This document shows positions 26,052 through 41,100 of a DNA stretch of 64,000 bases, piece after piece. The stretch is from Litoditis marina (taxonomy: Eukaryota; Nematoda; Chromadorea; Rhabditida; Rhabditidae), in assembly GCA_964036275.1 (NCBI GenBank), contig OZ038433.1, forward strand, positions 7,667,048 through 7,731,047. The letters are read 5' to 3'. How positions within the stretch are numbered: the stretch's first letter is position 1; the number at the start of each line of letters is the position of its first letter. Position numbers and translations under genes: made by a program. The notes below the pieces were generated by a model, which was not told where the DNA came from, did no database searches, and saw nothing but the letters and a program-made list of their open reading frames with translations.

Positions 26052-29000
26052 GTCATTGGAGTCTATCCGTCATATTTCCCGAAATGGGGCGATTTTGTTG
26101 GTTTAATTACCTGTTTTTCTATCAATTCTGCAGTAAACTCCGGAATTTCAAGCGTAGTGAAAAGTTGACCTACTAGTACACCAAATTCTCACCAGAAATA
26201 GATTCCACTCACCATTGCCTCTTCGATTCTCAGTTTACTTGATATCCGTTACAAGATTTTCTTGCTACATGATGCTTAATTAGTTACATTCTGCCATTCA
26301 TCTTTAACGGTTAGTTAGTTATTGAGTTATCGTAGCAATCAGCTAGTAACAATCATGTGTAATATACGATATTTGATTTGATAATCGATTTTTAGCGCAC
26401 CGCTTTATTATTGTTTGTACTATATTTCTGATATTTGGTTTTTTACTGAACATTTATTGCCTTTTCTACTGCTGTGCTATTTTGTGACATTGCAATTCCT
26501 TCTGTGATAGTGAACCTGTGCCTTTACAATTGTCTGAGAGCTATCTTTTTCTCAGGATTTTTTTCTGTGTTTCTGTAATATACTTATGAATATTTTGTTT
26601 TTGGGTGCTTTAATTCTATGCAAAAGAAGAGTATAAAAACCATGTTTCTAAGTTAGTGAGTGAGTGAGCAAGTAAAATTCTACCATTTACAGTTATACTT
26701 CGAATCGTCAAAAAGCATATTTTCCCCAAAAGTATACTTGTGAAGAACACGTGGTCCGCACGTGAAAGTGGCCTTTCTTTACTACCAGTATTTCGTTCAG
26801 GGCGGTTTTCGCTTCGTATCCACCAAGTGACTGGAAATTCATAAAAGTTATTTAACTAAAACAACATTATATATAAAATTTACCCCCACTAACGTGTATC
26901 AACCATTCGAACAGGGTAATTACAACGATTTGTCATCCATATTTGTTCAATTCTTGTTTGAGGGCCTAGGTTTCAGCAGTTCAACCGAACTGTATTCATT
27001 GACAGTGTTTGAGAGGTGATCGCGGACCTATATTTGCTCTATTGATTTTACCACTGGCCGCTTCTATACTACCGAATACCGCTGTTTTTATCCACGCTGA
27101 AACAGTCGAGTACTAAACTGCTTGTCCTAGTAAGTAGTCACGTAACGTGTTTCGTTACACAGCTTATGAAAATGTGCTGTGATAAAGTGCACGATTTCAC
27201 CTTTTATTCATCGACGTTACGTGACTATTCCATCCTCAAGACATATAATATATTTTCCGAACATTTTTTCCAAGTCGGTATTATAATCTACAACGAATAC
27301 TGAAATATGAATACTTTAGATATTCCCCTTCAATCTCTAATCCTAGAAAATGATATGATCAGTAATGAACAAACATCTTTATTTGCAACGCTATTCCGTA
27401 GGTCCAAGTTGCTTATAGGTTGTAATCTGCGCCTATTCAGCGTTCCCAGGGAAACGATCTTTGTCCACGTGCGGTCAGTTAGTAAACATTTTACTAGTAA
27501 ATCGAAGAGCCACGTCAAATATGAGACACTTTTTTTATAGCAATCTCTGGATTCTGGATCTCTTTGTTTCAATTAACATCTCCCCTCACCCAGATGATTT
27601 TATTTCGAATCTCAGTTTCGAAAATAAAAGTACAATTTTTTCGAAAATAATTTATACACAAAGCTTCTATGAATGCCAGTAGGGCTTATTATGGTTCTAG
27701 TTATAGGAAAGTATCGTTTAGTGCTTAAGTGTTTTTTACCTATTTGAACTGTTTACTCATATTTTGTGACCAATATTGACACTTTTTTCTTATCTCTGAA
27801 TCACGACAAAATCGATTTCCTTAGTACATTTATGAAGCGGCGGAGCAAAACATTATGCAATCATTCTTCGAAATTAAACGAACGTTCATTGTTCCTGATG
27901 TTCCCGATTCTCATCGCTCTACAATCGAATATCTTTCTTTGGGAAATCCTGTTCCTATTTCGTGTATGTACGTTTTTATTCTCTCAATAATTAAATAGTA
28001 TTTTCGTTAGCAAATTGCCTCACAGCTGTTTTCTTGATCTATCTTTTCATTTACGTCCACCAAGTTGTTTTTACCACTTTTGTTCACGGGTTCAAACTAC
28101 AAACACAGCAAAATATGCGCTTTTTGGCTGCCTAGAGCGATCCTTAGATGTCCTTGGCGTGAACATGTTTGCAGTTCGTTTTGCCTCTTCTCTTTTCCCT
28201 AGTAGCAGTGTGGAACATTTGCGGAATTGACTAAACTTGGAGGGACTGTTTCGCTACAAGCTGAAAACATGATGTTGTAAACTAATTTAACTTGCAAAAA
28301 GTCCAAAACATGAAAAAAGCTTTTGGATCTTCCAGGCCGTTTTTTTTCAAATTTTGTTGCTTTCGAATATCTTTCATATAACTGGAAAGTTTCTCTAGTG
28401 TGTTTGAACTATTTTGATCTATTTTGAAACGTTTTCGACCAAAAAATGGTAATCCCTGACAAACGTATACTTTTATCATATTACTGTAAGTTTCCACGCA
28501 TGGGTGAAATCCAGTATAGCCAGCCGTAATGAGGCCTTTCACAAGTAATCATGAAATTACCCTCAAATAGATATCTCTAGGTAATTATCATACCTCACCT
28601 CACCTATTAACCCCCCGAGGCATACTGATTGGCTAGTGATATCGAATTATAATCTATTTCTATATAACTAGAATGTATAACTACGGTGTATGTTCTCCTA
28701 TCTCGTTGTGTTTGTAGTTTGATCTTTCCGGTCAAAGTTTGTTATATTTAGCGTTTATCGAGATCAAACTACAGAAAAGAGTTAGAACTCCCTATATAAC
28801 CTATCTCTAAATTACTAGATTCGTTGGCTCATTCTATTTATTTGTAATATTGAAGAGACGTACTGGTCAATATCTATGGCAACTGAGCAACTATCAGTGA
28901 AACACTGTGGAAAAACTTTTACTTATAATTGTTAAGTTTATGGAAATGAAATTCTGCTCTAGTTGAACTAACACCTAACCTGTCTTCGTTCTGCAATACA

Positions 29001-29130
29001 GATTTTCAGCTTGTTCATTTTTCTCATCTTTCAATTTATAGAACTTTTGTTCAACATTCAAACCTAAATTTCAACAAAACGACTTTTTTCCAGTCTACCT
29101 TAGTTTTCCTCGCTGTGCTACGCGAGTCTA
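26052..29130. other. intergenic region, MOB1 to TRPA gene
   Basis: No exon of the neighbouring genes or independent gene is supported. The stretch holds a diverged family-B element (27125-27235), half of a family-A element near 28085, and a full family-A element (28711-28777). The promoter of the TRPA gene should lie here or further left. A ttttttccag acceptor at 29084-29093 lies 37 bases before the start codon. Confidence 0.5.
28711..28777. repeat. MITE, family A
   Basis: TTTGTAGTTTGATC at 28712 and GAGATCAAACTACA at 28761 form the inverted ends of a roughly 65-base element. Confidence 0.75.
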
Positions 29131-32100
29131 ATGGACGATGTGGACCTTCCACTGATCGACCTCACCCAGAGAGATTCGGCCACAGCCAATGGGCGGGGAT
29201 CTGTCTCGTCAGGTACGTTCACGTTAATCACACGTATTCTCACGTGTTCGGTTTATGCACCCACGCGTTAGGTAGAATTCGTCTCGTCCAGTACATTCAC
29301 GTGATTAGCGTGTTTTCTCACGTGTTAGGATTAAGTACCCACGTGTACGGTAGGGGCCGCCTCGTCTAGTAAGTTCACGCAAATAACACGTTTTCTCACG
29401 TGTTAGGATTATGTATCCACGTGTACGGTAGGAGCCGTCACGTCCGGTACGTTGAGGTAATTCACAAGTTTCCTGCAGGATATAGCAGGAAAAAGTGAAG
29501 AAAATAAACTTTTTCAAGTCCTTGAGAGTTTGTTGATCCCGCACGGTACATAGAGAATAACCCTGGTAAAATTTTCGCGTTTTGAGTTTGGCGAAAACAG
29601 AGCTTCTGGGGGTTTCGAGTATAGAGAGGGATAATATCTGAGTTGTAGTTTGATCTCTATCATGCAGCGGAGTAACGGCTGCAATTCGGCGGGATTAAAC
29701 TACAAACACAGAAGTTCGGAGCTATATCTCATATTCGACTTTGGACAAATACCGAATTATCTATTATACCGGAATCAATCTATGTAAATCGATATAAACA
29801 CCTTTTCAGTGGTGGTAGAGTTCAACAAGTATCGCACCCTCGCCAGCATAGAGCCCGACCCGGACAGTGTTCGATCTATTCTGCAACAGGTACGCGCAAC
29901 ACTTCATGCGCCGATTGTAAGCTAATTACACAAGCAACCGGGTTCATAGCAACCAAAAAGCAACCCGGTTGCTTTTGTGAGGATAATTCGGTTGCTTTTG
30001 TTTGAAAAGCAATCAAAAAGCAATATGGTTTTTTTGAAAATCAACCGAATTTTCTTTACAAAAGCAACCCGGTTGATTTTTGGTTGATATCAATCCGATG
30101 GCCGATGGCCTGTACATACATTGTACAGACATTAATCATCACGATCTGAGTCTGAGTGGTTACAGTAACATAAAGTGTGTTGGCTGTATTCTAACCTTTT
30201 CCATAGTACATTCCAGCAAACCCAGTTTTACGTTATAATTCTCACGTGTATTGTTGTAATTACAGCACGCCCGAGATGGTAACTTCGACGGAGTTTCAGC
30301 TTTACTCCAGAAATATCCAAACTCAGTGGACAGAACCGATGTGGAACAGGTGAAACATGGATACAGATTTTTTCGTCATTAATAGTAATGAAAGTTCTAA
30401 GTCAAATTCAGTTGAAATATGTTTTTATAAAACCGCAAGAGTGGTACCACTTGCTTTTGTTCCAACCAAGTGGTTGAAGTGGGCCAGCATGCTTCGTATG
30501 TGGATCTTTACCGTAATCAGCTTCATCATAAACATTTCTACAATAAGATAGTTGAATGGTTCTGGTTCAGACTTTTGAATACAAAAAAAAACTCATTTTC
30601 AGTATACCGCCCTCCACTTCGCCTCTCGGTACGGCCACGAGAGGGTGGTGCAGCTCCTCCTCGAGAAGGGAGCTGACCCAAATGCGACCAACCTCGAACA
30701 ATTGACCCCTCTTCACATGGTGGCCAAGTACTGTAAGGATGACAGTTTCCGGACACCCGCTCCGAAAGGTGAACACTAATTCATTTTAGTTCAGAGGAGT
30801 ACCACCTCTGAGTTGTAGTTTGTACTTCAAACCCAGCATATTTCGAGTTTTTGCTTAAAACGAATCAAAATTAAACTACAACACACAAAAAAACAATGGT
30901 TGTATTTGGCTCTTTTGTGTTCCCAGTGCGAGTCCTATTCAGGGAATGGTCACGTGAAACGTGAAAATATCACCTTGTGTATTTCCGAGTAGTTAATGAG
31001 CTCTCTATGAACTTTTCATGAGATAGAAGGGATTTCTACAGCAGATTTATCGTTTTCTCATTTTTTTTAACTTTGTTCTAGACATCGGTGTGGTTTTCTT
31101 CGAGGACGCGAAAGTTCGTTCGAAATCCGCCCCTTCTCCCTCAGTAGTGCAGCTAAATGACACCAGTCTCTCTGGAGATATCGTCGCACTTCTCGTCGGC
31201 CACTTGGCGTGAGTACCAAATATAATGTTTTTTAGAACAATAATATTTTACGGCAACTATTTCAGCCGTGTATTACCTTATTGAAACTAAAACCAGATGT
31301 TGAGAGTTGAGACTAATGTTTGGAGGTTATGTGAAAAGTGCAAGTTTTGAAGGGAGAAGTTGCACTACCTCAAAACGTTTCTCGTGAGAATAGCTTTAGG
31401 AGTACCCGAGGAGAGATGATGAAAACATGAAATCGTTAACACAATCACATCGTTCGAGTCCTAGGCACCATATGATCCGTTTCGCTAGCGAAAAGAACGT
31501 TTATACTAACCAATGGAACTCAATTGAAGTTTTACTCTCTTCACCTGTATTTAAACGTTAATCGCACTCCATTCAGCAACGTGAACCTGCCGGACAAGTA
31601 CGGTCTGCGTCCTCTCCACTATGCGGCCATGAAGGACAACAAGAGTGCCGCCACCGCACTCATCGCACATGGAGCCGACGTTGATGTAAGTCGCAGTTAG
31701 TGTTGATGTAGTTTGATGTTAATAAGGCAGGGGCTCAAACTACAAACAGAGCTCGAAAACGGCTGTGTTCTGGGTATATTTGCCCCAGCGATCCCAACAG
31801 CCGACCACGTGGCGTAGTAGTCTTCTCATATAACCTGCGTTATATGAACACAGCAGATAGTTGTGTCTTGTCGAAAGCTCTTAATCTTCTTACATGTCAT
31901 TTGCTTCTTAGTTTTTGCACTTTTGATGTTATAATCGTCCTCATTAACAGTATATTTGATTCAAATATCCAAATATACATCAGGCTGAGGACCAAAACAA
32001 GAACACGCCCCTTCTGACATCGTGCATCTACGGGGCTGAGGAGGTGATGAGGGTACTTCTCGACGCTGGTGCCGACTACAAACAGGGCAAGGTTGGTCTC

Positions 32101-35100
32101 AGAACAAACCTGCAACAATTTCGTAGGATCGCAAATTCATACTGTAATGCGCCGTTGATGAGTTTTTGTTAATAGGCAAAGCCATGATTTTTACGAGCAA
32201 TTGTTATTGCGCCACGGGACTAATTCATGGAATGAATTCATTTTAATATATTATTCGCTATAATTCAACATTATCTATTATGTTCCAGGAGAACGGCAGA
32301 AGCACTGCGTTCCACATCGCCGCGCAACACGGCAACGAGAACACACTCATCTATCTACTCGTTAAAGGTGAGCCAATATGGCATCTGGAGCAGATTTCAT
32401 AAAAAAAGTGTAGCAACGTGAAAATCACCACATTGCACCAACATTGCAACAACGCAGTTGTATTTTGCGTATTAGTGAACTTAAACGTGGACTTCTTCCG
32501 ATAATTGTAGAACGTTAGAAATATCTAGTTGGATGATGTGTCTCTCTCGGGCTACTTTCTGAAATGGCCAAATGCGAAGTTTTCGGTTTCACCGTTTTGT
32601 TTGTTCAACTAAATTAGAAGAACAATGAAATAGAGTAGATGACCTGTGTTTCACGTATTTATTTATTAAATCACGCGTGAGTTAAATTGATTCCGGAAAG
32701 AAAATAAAATAAAATTGAATTCAGAAAAAAAAAACAGAATGCAATTGTTCCAGCGGGGACCAGCGGCGAGCAGTATCTGACGATGCCGAACAGTGAGGGC
32801 AAAACGCCACTCTGTCTGGCGGTGGAGGGAAATCATCCCAGAACTTCCACCCAGATTCTGAAGTTCCGCAAGAAGGTTGATGGCAAATATGAGTGGCAAG
32901 GGTAAGACTATTAGTTCTTTTTCCAAACGCTTCATGAATTCCTTTGTGGAAAGTTTTTCTCAGTTTTACCAACCAAGACAGCCACGACATAGTCGATTGA
33001 GCAATCTCAAATATTTCATTCCTCGTCAGCGATAGCGTCGCTTAAAAATGCTCAGATGCACTTAGCACTACCTAGAATCCAGTAAAACATGATGTTGTTT
33101 CCTGATTTCAACGATGCACTGATACCGCCCGAAAAATACATGAATTGTTCAGACGTGAAAAATGGTTGCTTCATCTTGCCGCCCACCGTGGCTACTTGGA
33201 CGTCGTGAAAGTGCTTCTGGAGGTGAGACTATGAGATTTTCATCTTCATTTTTATTTTTTGGGTATTAATCTCTGTTTTCATTCTTCTTCATTCACAATT
33301 AAGTCTTATATTCTAGTCCAATTATCAATTTTTTTTATTTTCAAGTTTGACATGGACTTGGAGTTGTCGAACAACATGGATCGTCTTCCGATTCACATGG
33401 CGGCCGAAAAAAACCAGGCTCAAGTGGTACAGTATCTCGTCGAGAAAGCGGTTGGTCAACAGATCCATTCATTTGGTCGTTTTTAAGAGACAATATGAGC
33501 ATTCAAGATTTAGAGTGTATTCACAGTGTTATCTCCTCATTATGTGAGAAAACTACTCAAATATGATTTTTTTCGAAGTCTCGGCGGCCCCTTTTCCGTA
33601 CCCTGAAAATGCATTTTGGTTTTTCAAATTAGTTCATTGAATTTAGGCCGTTGGTCCGGTTACAATCGATTCTTTATCATTATTGAAGTTACGTGTGTTC
33701 AATTCTCAGTGCTTTGATCGCAACACACACGAAAACGGAAACACACTATCGTGCTATTCTGTAAGAATCTCAAGAGAAATTTACCGAAAACGCTCTTTTT
33801 CTCGAACGATGCTGGTCTAGTTTTCCCAAGATTTCTTATTCTCCAGCCCTTGACGAGAGAAAACCGAGACGAGACTGGTCTGACGCCGCTACTGTTAGCA
33901 GCCGGAAACAACGACGGCGTAGATGCACTCAGGGTTATTATCGACTTATTCAATTTTGAAATATATCTAAACTTTTTGGATTGGAGAAATACTCCGGTTT
34001 TAATTCTATTTAGATGTAGATGGAATAATCATGTAGGACAATGGAGAGTTCATTACAAACCGTCTTCGTCAATTCTGATGCGAGTACTTTTCAGTTCGAA
34101 GATTTATCCAAATTTTTTGCAAACAGACCGAAGAAGAAGACAAATCTGATTGGCAATATGTCTTTCCCAATTAAATACATTCTAGGTTCTGCTAGAAAAC
34201 GGTGCTAATATGAGATCGATCGATAATGACGGTCGATCAGTTGTCTACATTGCGGCCAAGTACAATTCTATCCGCTGTTTGAAGGTGAGGAAACAATTCA
34301 CCGTGAACGCCACATACACTCTGCTTCTCATTTTAATCGGCATTGTGAAGCAGGGTATTTGCGATCTTCACATGTTGTTGAAAGTTTTCGACGTGAAATC
34401 ATGCCTATAAAAACTGATGTGACCTTCATAGTTCCACAAATAAATGGGAGTATACTCTCACAAAGAAAAAAAGGTAATTCGTCAATATAGCTGGTTTGAT
34501 CGCAAAATCACACAAAATCCCCCGCCTATACATAGATCGTTCTAATAATGAGTACCACTTGAAATTTCAGTTCGTACTAACCAAACTGAAAGAAGAGGAA
34601 GCGGAGAAGACTCCCTCAGTTCGAGTCTCGTCGTTGCGAATCAATCCGATTCAGAATGCGTCGATGGTGAATCGACAGGATCACAGCCAGAACAGTCCCA
34701 TGCACATCGTGTGCAGCAACGGCTATCTGGAGACGTGCAGGGTACGTTGGCGACTTTTCTGTGTAGGTAACACCACGTTACGTTAGGGTTGTGGGTCGGG
34801 TTATTGAAATGTTATGAACGTTGAGCTCTCAAGTTTCAGGAAAATCAAGTATTAGAAATCCCGAGTTCAAAAACAATCTGTATTTTTCGAAGTCTAAATT
34901 AACACCGAGTCCAACGTTAGACACCCCATTACATGTGTGGCGCTTCACAAATTTTTGATATAATTCTCACATTCAAGTTCTATTGTAAGTTGAACAAAAA
35001 GTGCATGGTCTTTGGTGTTTGTGCTCTCTTGTGATCTCCACTCGTTAAATAATTATTTTTGTAGTTTTTGTACTACATGTTCGAGTGAGAGCAGGAAAAT

Positions 35101-38100
35101 AACTTTTGATGAACACCAATGAACTTTTCAGTTGCTCTACGAACACGGTGCATCAATCGATATTCTGAACGAAGACGAGGAGACGCCGCTCCATTTGGCG
35201 GCGTTCCGCGGCAGAACGGAAACTGGTATGGTTCTTCTCATTTCCACTGAGACTTTGGCAGGGCGCCAATGTAACTTCGAATGAATATATTTCATAGAAA
35301 TAATAGATAATATAAAAATAATTTTCACCTACGTACTGTAACGAAGGTTATCTGCCATACAGAAAAAAATTACTGTTTTGGAAAACATTAAAATGGGGAA
35401 AAGCCGCTTAGCAATTTAGTTGGCACGTTGCCGAGGTCTCAGTGGGAATGGCGAGGACTATAACTATTTATATCATTCGTGAAACATTGACACCATCTAG
35501 CACACATAGTCACTTCTGGCGTGAAGGTGAGAAAGATAAACCTTTTTCCGCCGCAAAAGACATATCACCATGAGGTTATCCGAAGCCAAGGCATCGCGAA
35601 CAACAATGAGAGGTTCATGTACTCTGAAAAGCTCATTTAGCCGACACATTTCACATTGTCAAGTTATAACAAACTCTCTCAATCAAAAAGAACTTCTTGC
35701 GAAAATCGCATTGTCTCGCTCTGAGAATATGTTTTGACAAATCTCATTCCAGTTCGTCAACTTCTCGAATGGGACAAGCGGCTCGTGTTGAGTAGGGAGG
35801 AAATGGGCGACACACCTCTTCATTTGGCAGCACGAAACGGTGAGCTCACGGAAAACTTCCCACGTTTTATACGTGAAGTGACGTGATGAATCGTAAAAGC
35901 GAATACCAGACCGCGAAGGGGTATTCAACTCATTTCGTTCTCACGAGACACCCGGTTTCAATGCGAGTTTCGAGACCGGCAAGATTACGGCTGCGACAGT
36001 TGTAGGGTGGTACTTGAGAAACAGAAACAGTTTGAGTTTAAATGTCATATGTTGTACTGTAGTCTATACAACAAAGAAAAATCGTCGTAGATTAGAGTCA
36101 AAGTACAAACACATCAGAGAAACTAACTTAACTTTGCTGGATGCCCTCTCTTGAGCACATTTTTATCACAAAATACCGAGAGATTTCTCGTCGTTCCTTA
36201 GTGAGATGGACACCGTTATTCGATTCTTTGCCCCTGACCTTTTCCTAACAATTATCTTCTTTCCTAATACTGAGCCAGTGCTTGAGATTATGTAATCTGC
36301 CAGGTGACGCACCCTCTCTTTTCGTTTCCATTATCTCACAAATCCTCTCTTTCTTTCTAGTCCTTTGTAATCCCTTTTTTGTTTCTAATCTCTCTTCTCT
36401 ATATCTTTCTCTATTTCCCTTCCCTCTCTCTCTCCATTCCTCTCTCATCACCCTCTTCGTAAGAGGGACAGATGTACAATTGATGATTGAAATGCAGACG
36501 ACCTTTATGGATGTGAGAAAGACAGTCTCGGTTTAATCCCCGATCATTCGGAAGAAATTCACAGTAGACGAATTGTTATTTGTTGAAACAACTGTATTTG
36601 AAAGAATCGTGTTCTTCATAGATGAGAAAATTTAAAGTGACTGCTATACATACTACATACATACTCTCAGCTGTAGTGTATTCTATTCTGTTAATACAGC
36701 ATAAGAAATGTGTCGGGATCAAACATCAAAGTTCAAACAAGAAAATGCATCGATACATACACCAAATCTGTGTAGTTAGCGGACTTTGTAGACGTATTTT
36801 TCCTAATTCTACACGTGTACTTTCCTGACGACAGTTCGATATTGCTTCTGTATTTCACTATGTTCTTTTTCTTTGATCAGTTGTATCCAAATAACTCTGT
36901 GTTTAGTTTTTCTTTCTCGTTTAGCGCACCTCGTAGTGCATAAAATAAATAAATAAAAGAAAGAGTGGTCTAATAACATTGCCTGACTGTTTTCTATTGT
37001 AACGTAGACACGACTCATTCATTTGAAGAAAGATAAATGCTTCAAATGCTTCTATTGTCATTACACACACATCAAACTTCTCTGTAGTTGAAACTTCCGG
37101 CCTACAGTACTTGCATCTTGTTATCATTGGGGCGCCAGCTATGCGGTAGAATTGGTAATAACCATCTAATTTACGGTTCTTTCTACAGTTGGTGTGGTCG
37201 CGGGTGGCGGTGGTGTAGTTAATACCAGCGACCATCTGCCATTTATAGCCATATACCACCCTACTCCACCACCTGTCGCACCATCATACCACATATCATC
37301 GAACCGGGAACTCGAAACTAGGTCACATACCAAACTAATAATAATAATAAATCTGTTGTAGTTTAATCTCGATTCACTCCAGATTTTAAACAGCGGTATC
37401 CAACTACAAACACAGCGGGTAGTGCAGCATACATCAACAAGCACGTATTGGCTTTCTTCGTATAGAGCGAACAGTATATTTCTGATCAAGTACTTGTGCC
37501 CTCCAGTTCGAATATCGATTTTTCGCCGGATATCTCATGGATTTCAGTCTGACATCTCGTCCTTGTTTGGGCGATCGTTTGTAACGGCCGCGTAATGGTC
37601 TGTTCGCAGTTTTCTGCCTATTCATACTGTATTAATTGCGCATCTGTCCAACACACAGATGGCGGTTTTACTCACTTGAGGAGAGAAAACTATAGGAACA
37701 GAGTACGAAAAAAGTATGTTTTCACTCATTCAAAAACATGTTACACACAGTTATGGTCACGACCTGAAAGGCGTTCGGAAAACGTCTCAGAAAACGTCTG
37801 GCAATCTAGTGATGAGTAAAACACAAGACCCACGTTTTAAACAATCCGATTCTTAGTAACTTTGTTTAATGGATGAAGCTAAGCGGTACCATTTGTAAAG
37901 TAGTCGAAAAACCTGAACACGAGGGCTAGATCGTCTTGGCACCTTGATTCTGTCATGCTTCTATTGATACGCGTACTACTTTGCGAAAGTGCGATCCCGT
38001 GGGTTGTGAGAGGTGAGAAAAAGCGGGTGTTGAGGAGAATCAGGTTGGGATCGAGGCCGGGATGTTAGTGAATATAGATTCTATCTGAAACATATATGCA

Positions 38101-41100
38101 CTTGACGATTGCTGCTGAACCACTTCTGCCAGCTAATTCCAAAACAGGCTGATTTCCATATTTGATTATCATCAGGCCTATCTGGTCTAATCTACAAGTT
38201 TATAAGGGGTTTAATGTTTAATCAGTTAGACACATTCAACCAGGTTTGTGTGACTATAGTCATTTACACTTTTGTGTCGATGAATTTCTGCTATGTCTCG
38301 AATATTTTGCATCCCTCATAAGTGTGGTGTGTAGTCTAATGAGTACATAGAGTGCGGACTGCATTTTCTCCGCTACGCCTAATTGACTTTGAATACAAGT
38401 ATCGATCTGCACCCCCAGCATTACTCCACTTCAATGATTCGCCACATTTATGAAGTAGTTACGAGAATATGGTTGAGATTAGGGAAATTAAGGAAGAATG
38501 GAGTGCAAAGAACATTGAAAGTAATGGAACCCGAAAATAGTCTAATCTACGTACACAGCAGAAAGTTGGATTTTCGCTTGCAACGCTGTGGATTCAAACT
38601 ACATACTGGTAGGTTGTGAAAACCACTTCTGCCAGCTGATTTCGAACAGGCCGATTTCCATATTTAATTATGATCATGCCTATCTAGTCTAAGCTAGAAG
38701 TGTTTGAGGGGTTTAACGTTTAAAATGATCAATTCAAAAAATTATTCTTTTCAAAATTGAGCTCATTTATTATTTTGCAAATTTGACGTGACACATCGCA
38801 CGTGAACTATTTCAACATTTGTACATCTATCATCGAGGTACTGTAACGTCTAACCTCCCAGCCTTCGAAAGTGACCGCAATATTGAGGGTTGATTGAACG
38901 TTCTCGACGCTAGTAATTAGATTAATTACCGCATACGTAATGGTAATCAGCAATTATATGAGCGCACGGTAGGTAACCGTGTATTAGATGTTTCAAATGA
39001 GCTACGTGCAGATTCTGATAATACTAAAGTATGTCAGTGACAACTATACTGTTAGTCAATTGCACAGTCACGTGAAACATGTTCAACACAGCAGAACTCA
39101 CGAACAATGACAAAGTGCGAGATTTTTTTTACATTAGAATGCTAGCTTCACGTGACAATTTAATTGACTTCTAGTATATACTGCTAGTCAAAAAGCATTG
39201 TCACGTCGAACGTGTTCTGAATTCGAGAACATGGCTTGCTTGGTAAATGTTCTGATGTTTTTTCGCGTTTTAGGTTGTTCATTCACTTGGTTCTAGATTT
39301 GGGAATACAAGCAATTTGACTCGAAGTATCACGCGTGAGATACGAATGAAGAAATCCTAAGAAAATTTGTTCGCAAAATTTGTAGAAAAGTAGAAAATTA
39401 AAGTTTCTATTCAATAATTAGCTCCCTCGAAATGTTGCTGGTGATTCTAGGGATCATTACTACTACCCAACATTTATTATGCGGGCAATTCCACAGCGTA
39501 TTCTGACCAATGCGCCTGAATTACTGATGTGTTGAATAGTAGACGAAGAGATGCTCAATTACGAGAGATCAGAAACATTACTGAAGTAAAACTAACTAGT
39601 TATTTGCGATAACACGAAGCTAACTCGCATACACACGTGAAAATACAGGTTTTACCCGTTTGTACTACTACATTTTCACTCCCAAGTAGATTTTGATCGT
39701 CAATGAAAATATACATTCAGTCGCTTCGCAAGCGAGGTGTCCTAAACCTCTTTGAATCCTAGAAGATGGATAACAGTATATGTTGAATTATGAATTTGTA
39801 GAGTGCAAGATGTCATCCTTGATGATAGTTTTGAGAGAGTATAATGAGTTCAGACGTGTTTTTGTTCCCATTGTCTAGTGAGAATAGTAGACGAAGAGAG
39901 GGTGGAGAATCTTTTCTAACTGAATGGTTTGGTCAGACCGTTCCAAACGAATAGTGCTTGCTAACAAAGATCTGGAAGTTACAGTGTTCTTCCCAGTGAT
40001 TCCCGCATCATTTTTGTTGTTATCACTGGGAAACACCACACCACTGTTCTCACATAACTTGCACCTACAACCTTATTTCGCACCCGACAATACCGCGGCG
40101 ACATGCCCCGTGTGACGTCCCGCGGTGAGAACTGTGCCGATGGGCAGGCTGCGGGCATCTTGCCAGCGGGATACGACAACATGGTGGCAAACTTTTCATA
40201 ACCGAGCGGTTTGGTTAGAAACCGAACCGAATCAAGTCGTAAACATACAGTAAAATTTGTTCAGTTGACTCGCATAAGTTCACTTTCATATGGTTCGGTT
40301 TGGTTCGGTTTAACTTATGCTCGTTTGAAATTGCTTCGATTCAACCGAAGTTGTTATGAAGTTGGTTTCATTATGAAACAGAAGAAATACTTCCGAAACC
40401 AAATCAGGTCCAGCTTTCAATTATTCACAGCAGTTTAATCAGTTCGGTTTGTGTTTTCATTCTGAGCTCAACCATTTGGCTTCACTTCAACCATGAGCTA
40501 GGCCGCCCATGGGTGGTCTTGTTCTCGTTATGAAACCAACCACTTGGTTCGGGGACAACCCGTACGGGTTCACCGTCAATGAAACAAACCATTCGGTTAG
40601 GGAGAGAATCCATGCGCGGCCTTGTTCTCATGAATAGCCGGCTAATTGGGCGGGCGGCATCCTTGCGAGGGAGGTCGATTTGCCGCAAAAAAGTTGCGTC
40701 AAGAAAACATCTGTCGATGATTGTTTGACGGAGTACGCACTGCGGGAGGTGGAATTAGATGAATGATAAGGGGATAGAGAGAGGGAGAGAGAGAGAGAGG
40801 GGGGAGAAATGGAGAACGAGAGGAAATGAAGAAGAGAAAGACAAGCAAAAAGAAAGAAAGAGATGTGAGATGGAAAGGAGATAAATATATTTATATTTCA
40901 CCAAATGGTCTAGGCTCTCGACATATCGCGCTCCGGAGCTAGAATACTCACTGTGCATGTTGTAGGCTGTAGTAGTCCGGGATAATTCTGAATAATATAG
41001 TTCGATTTAAAAAGACTAGGTAACGTGAAAAGATTCTAAACCAGATGGGGAGTGTTCGATAATATAAAAACAGTGTTGATGCAAATAAGTTGCCATATAC

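Noticed and set aside
28282..28542. Minus-strand 86-codon frame with protein-like composition
   Set aside because: It is intergenic, with no splice sites, promoter or family resemblance, and repeats flank it. It could be a relic but cannot be supported.
39979..40182. Open frames in the GC-rich patch of the giant intron
   Set aside because: Both strands are open because the patch is GC-rich. There are no splice signals or recognisable motifs.
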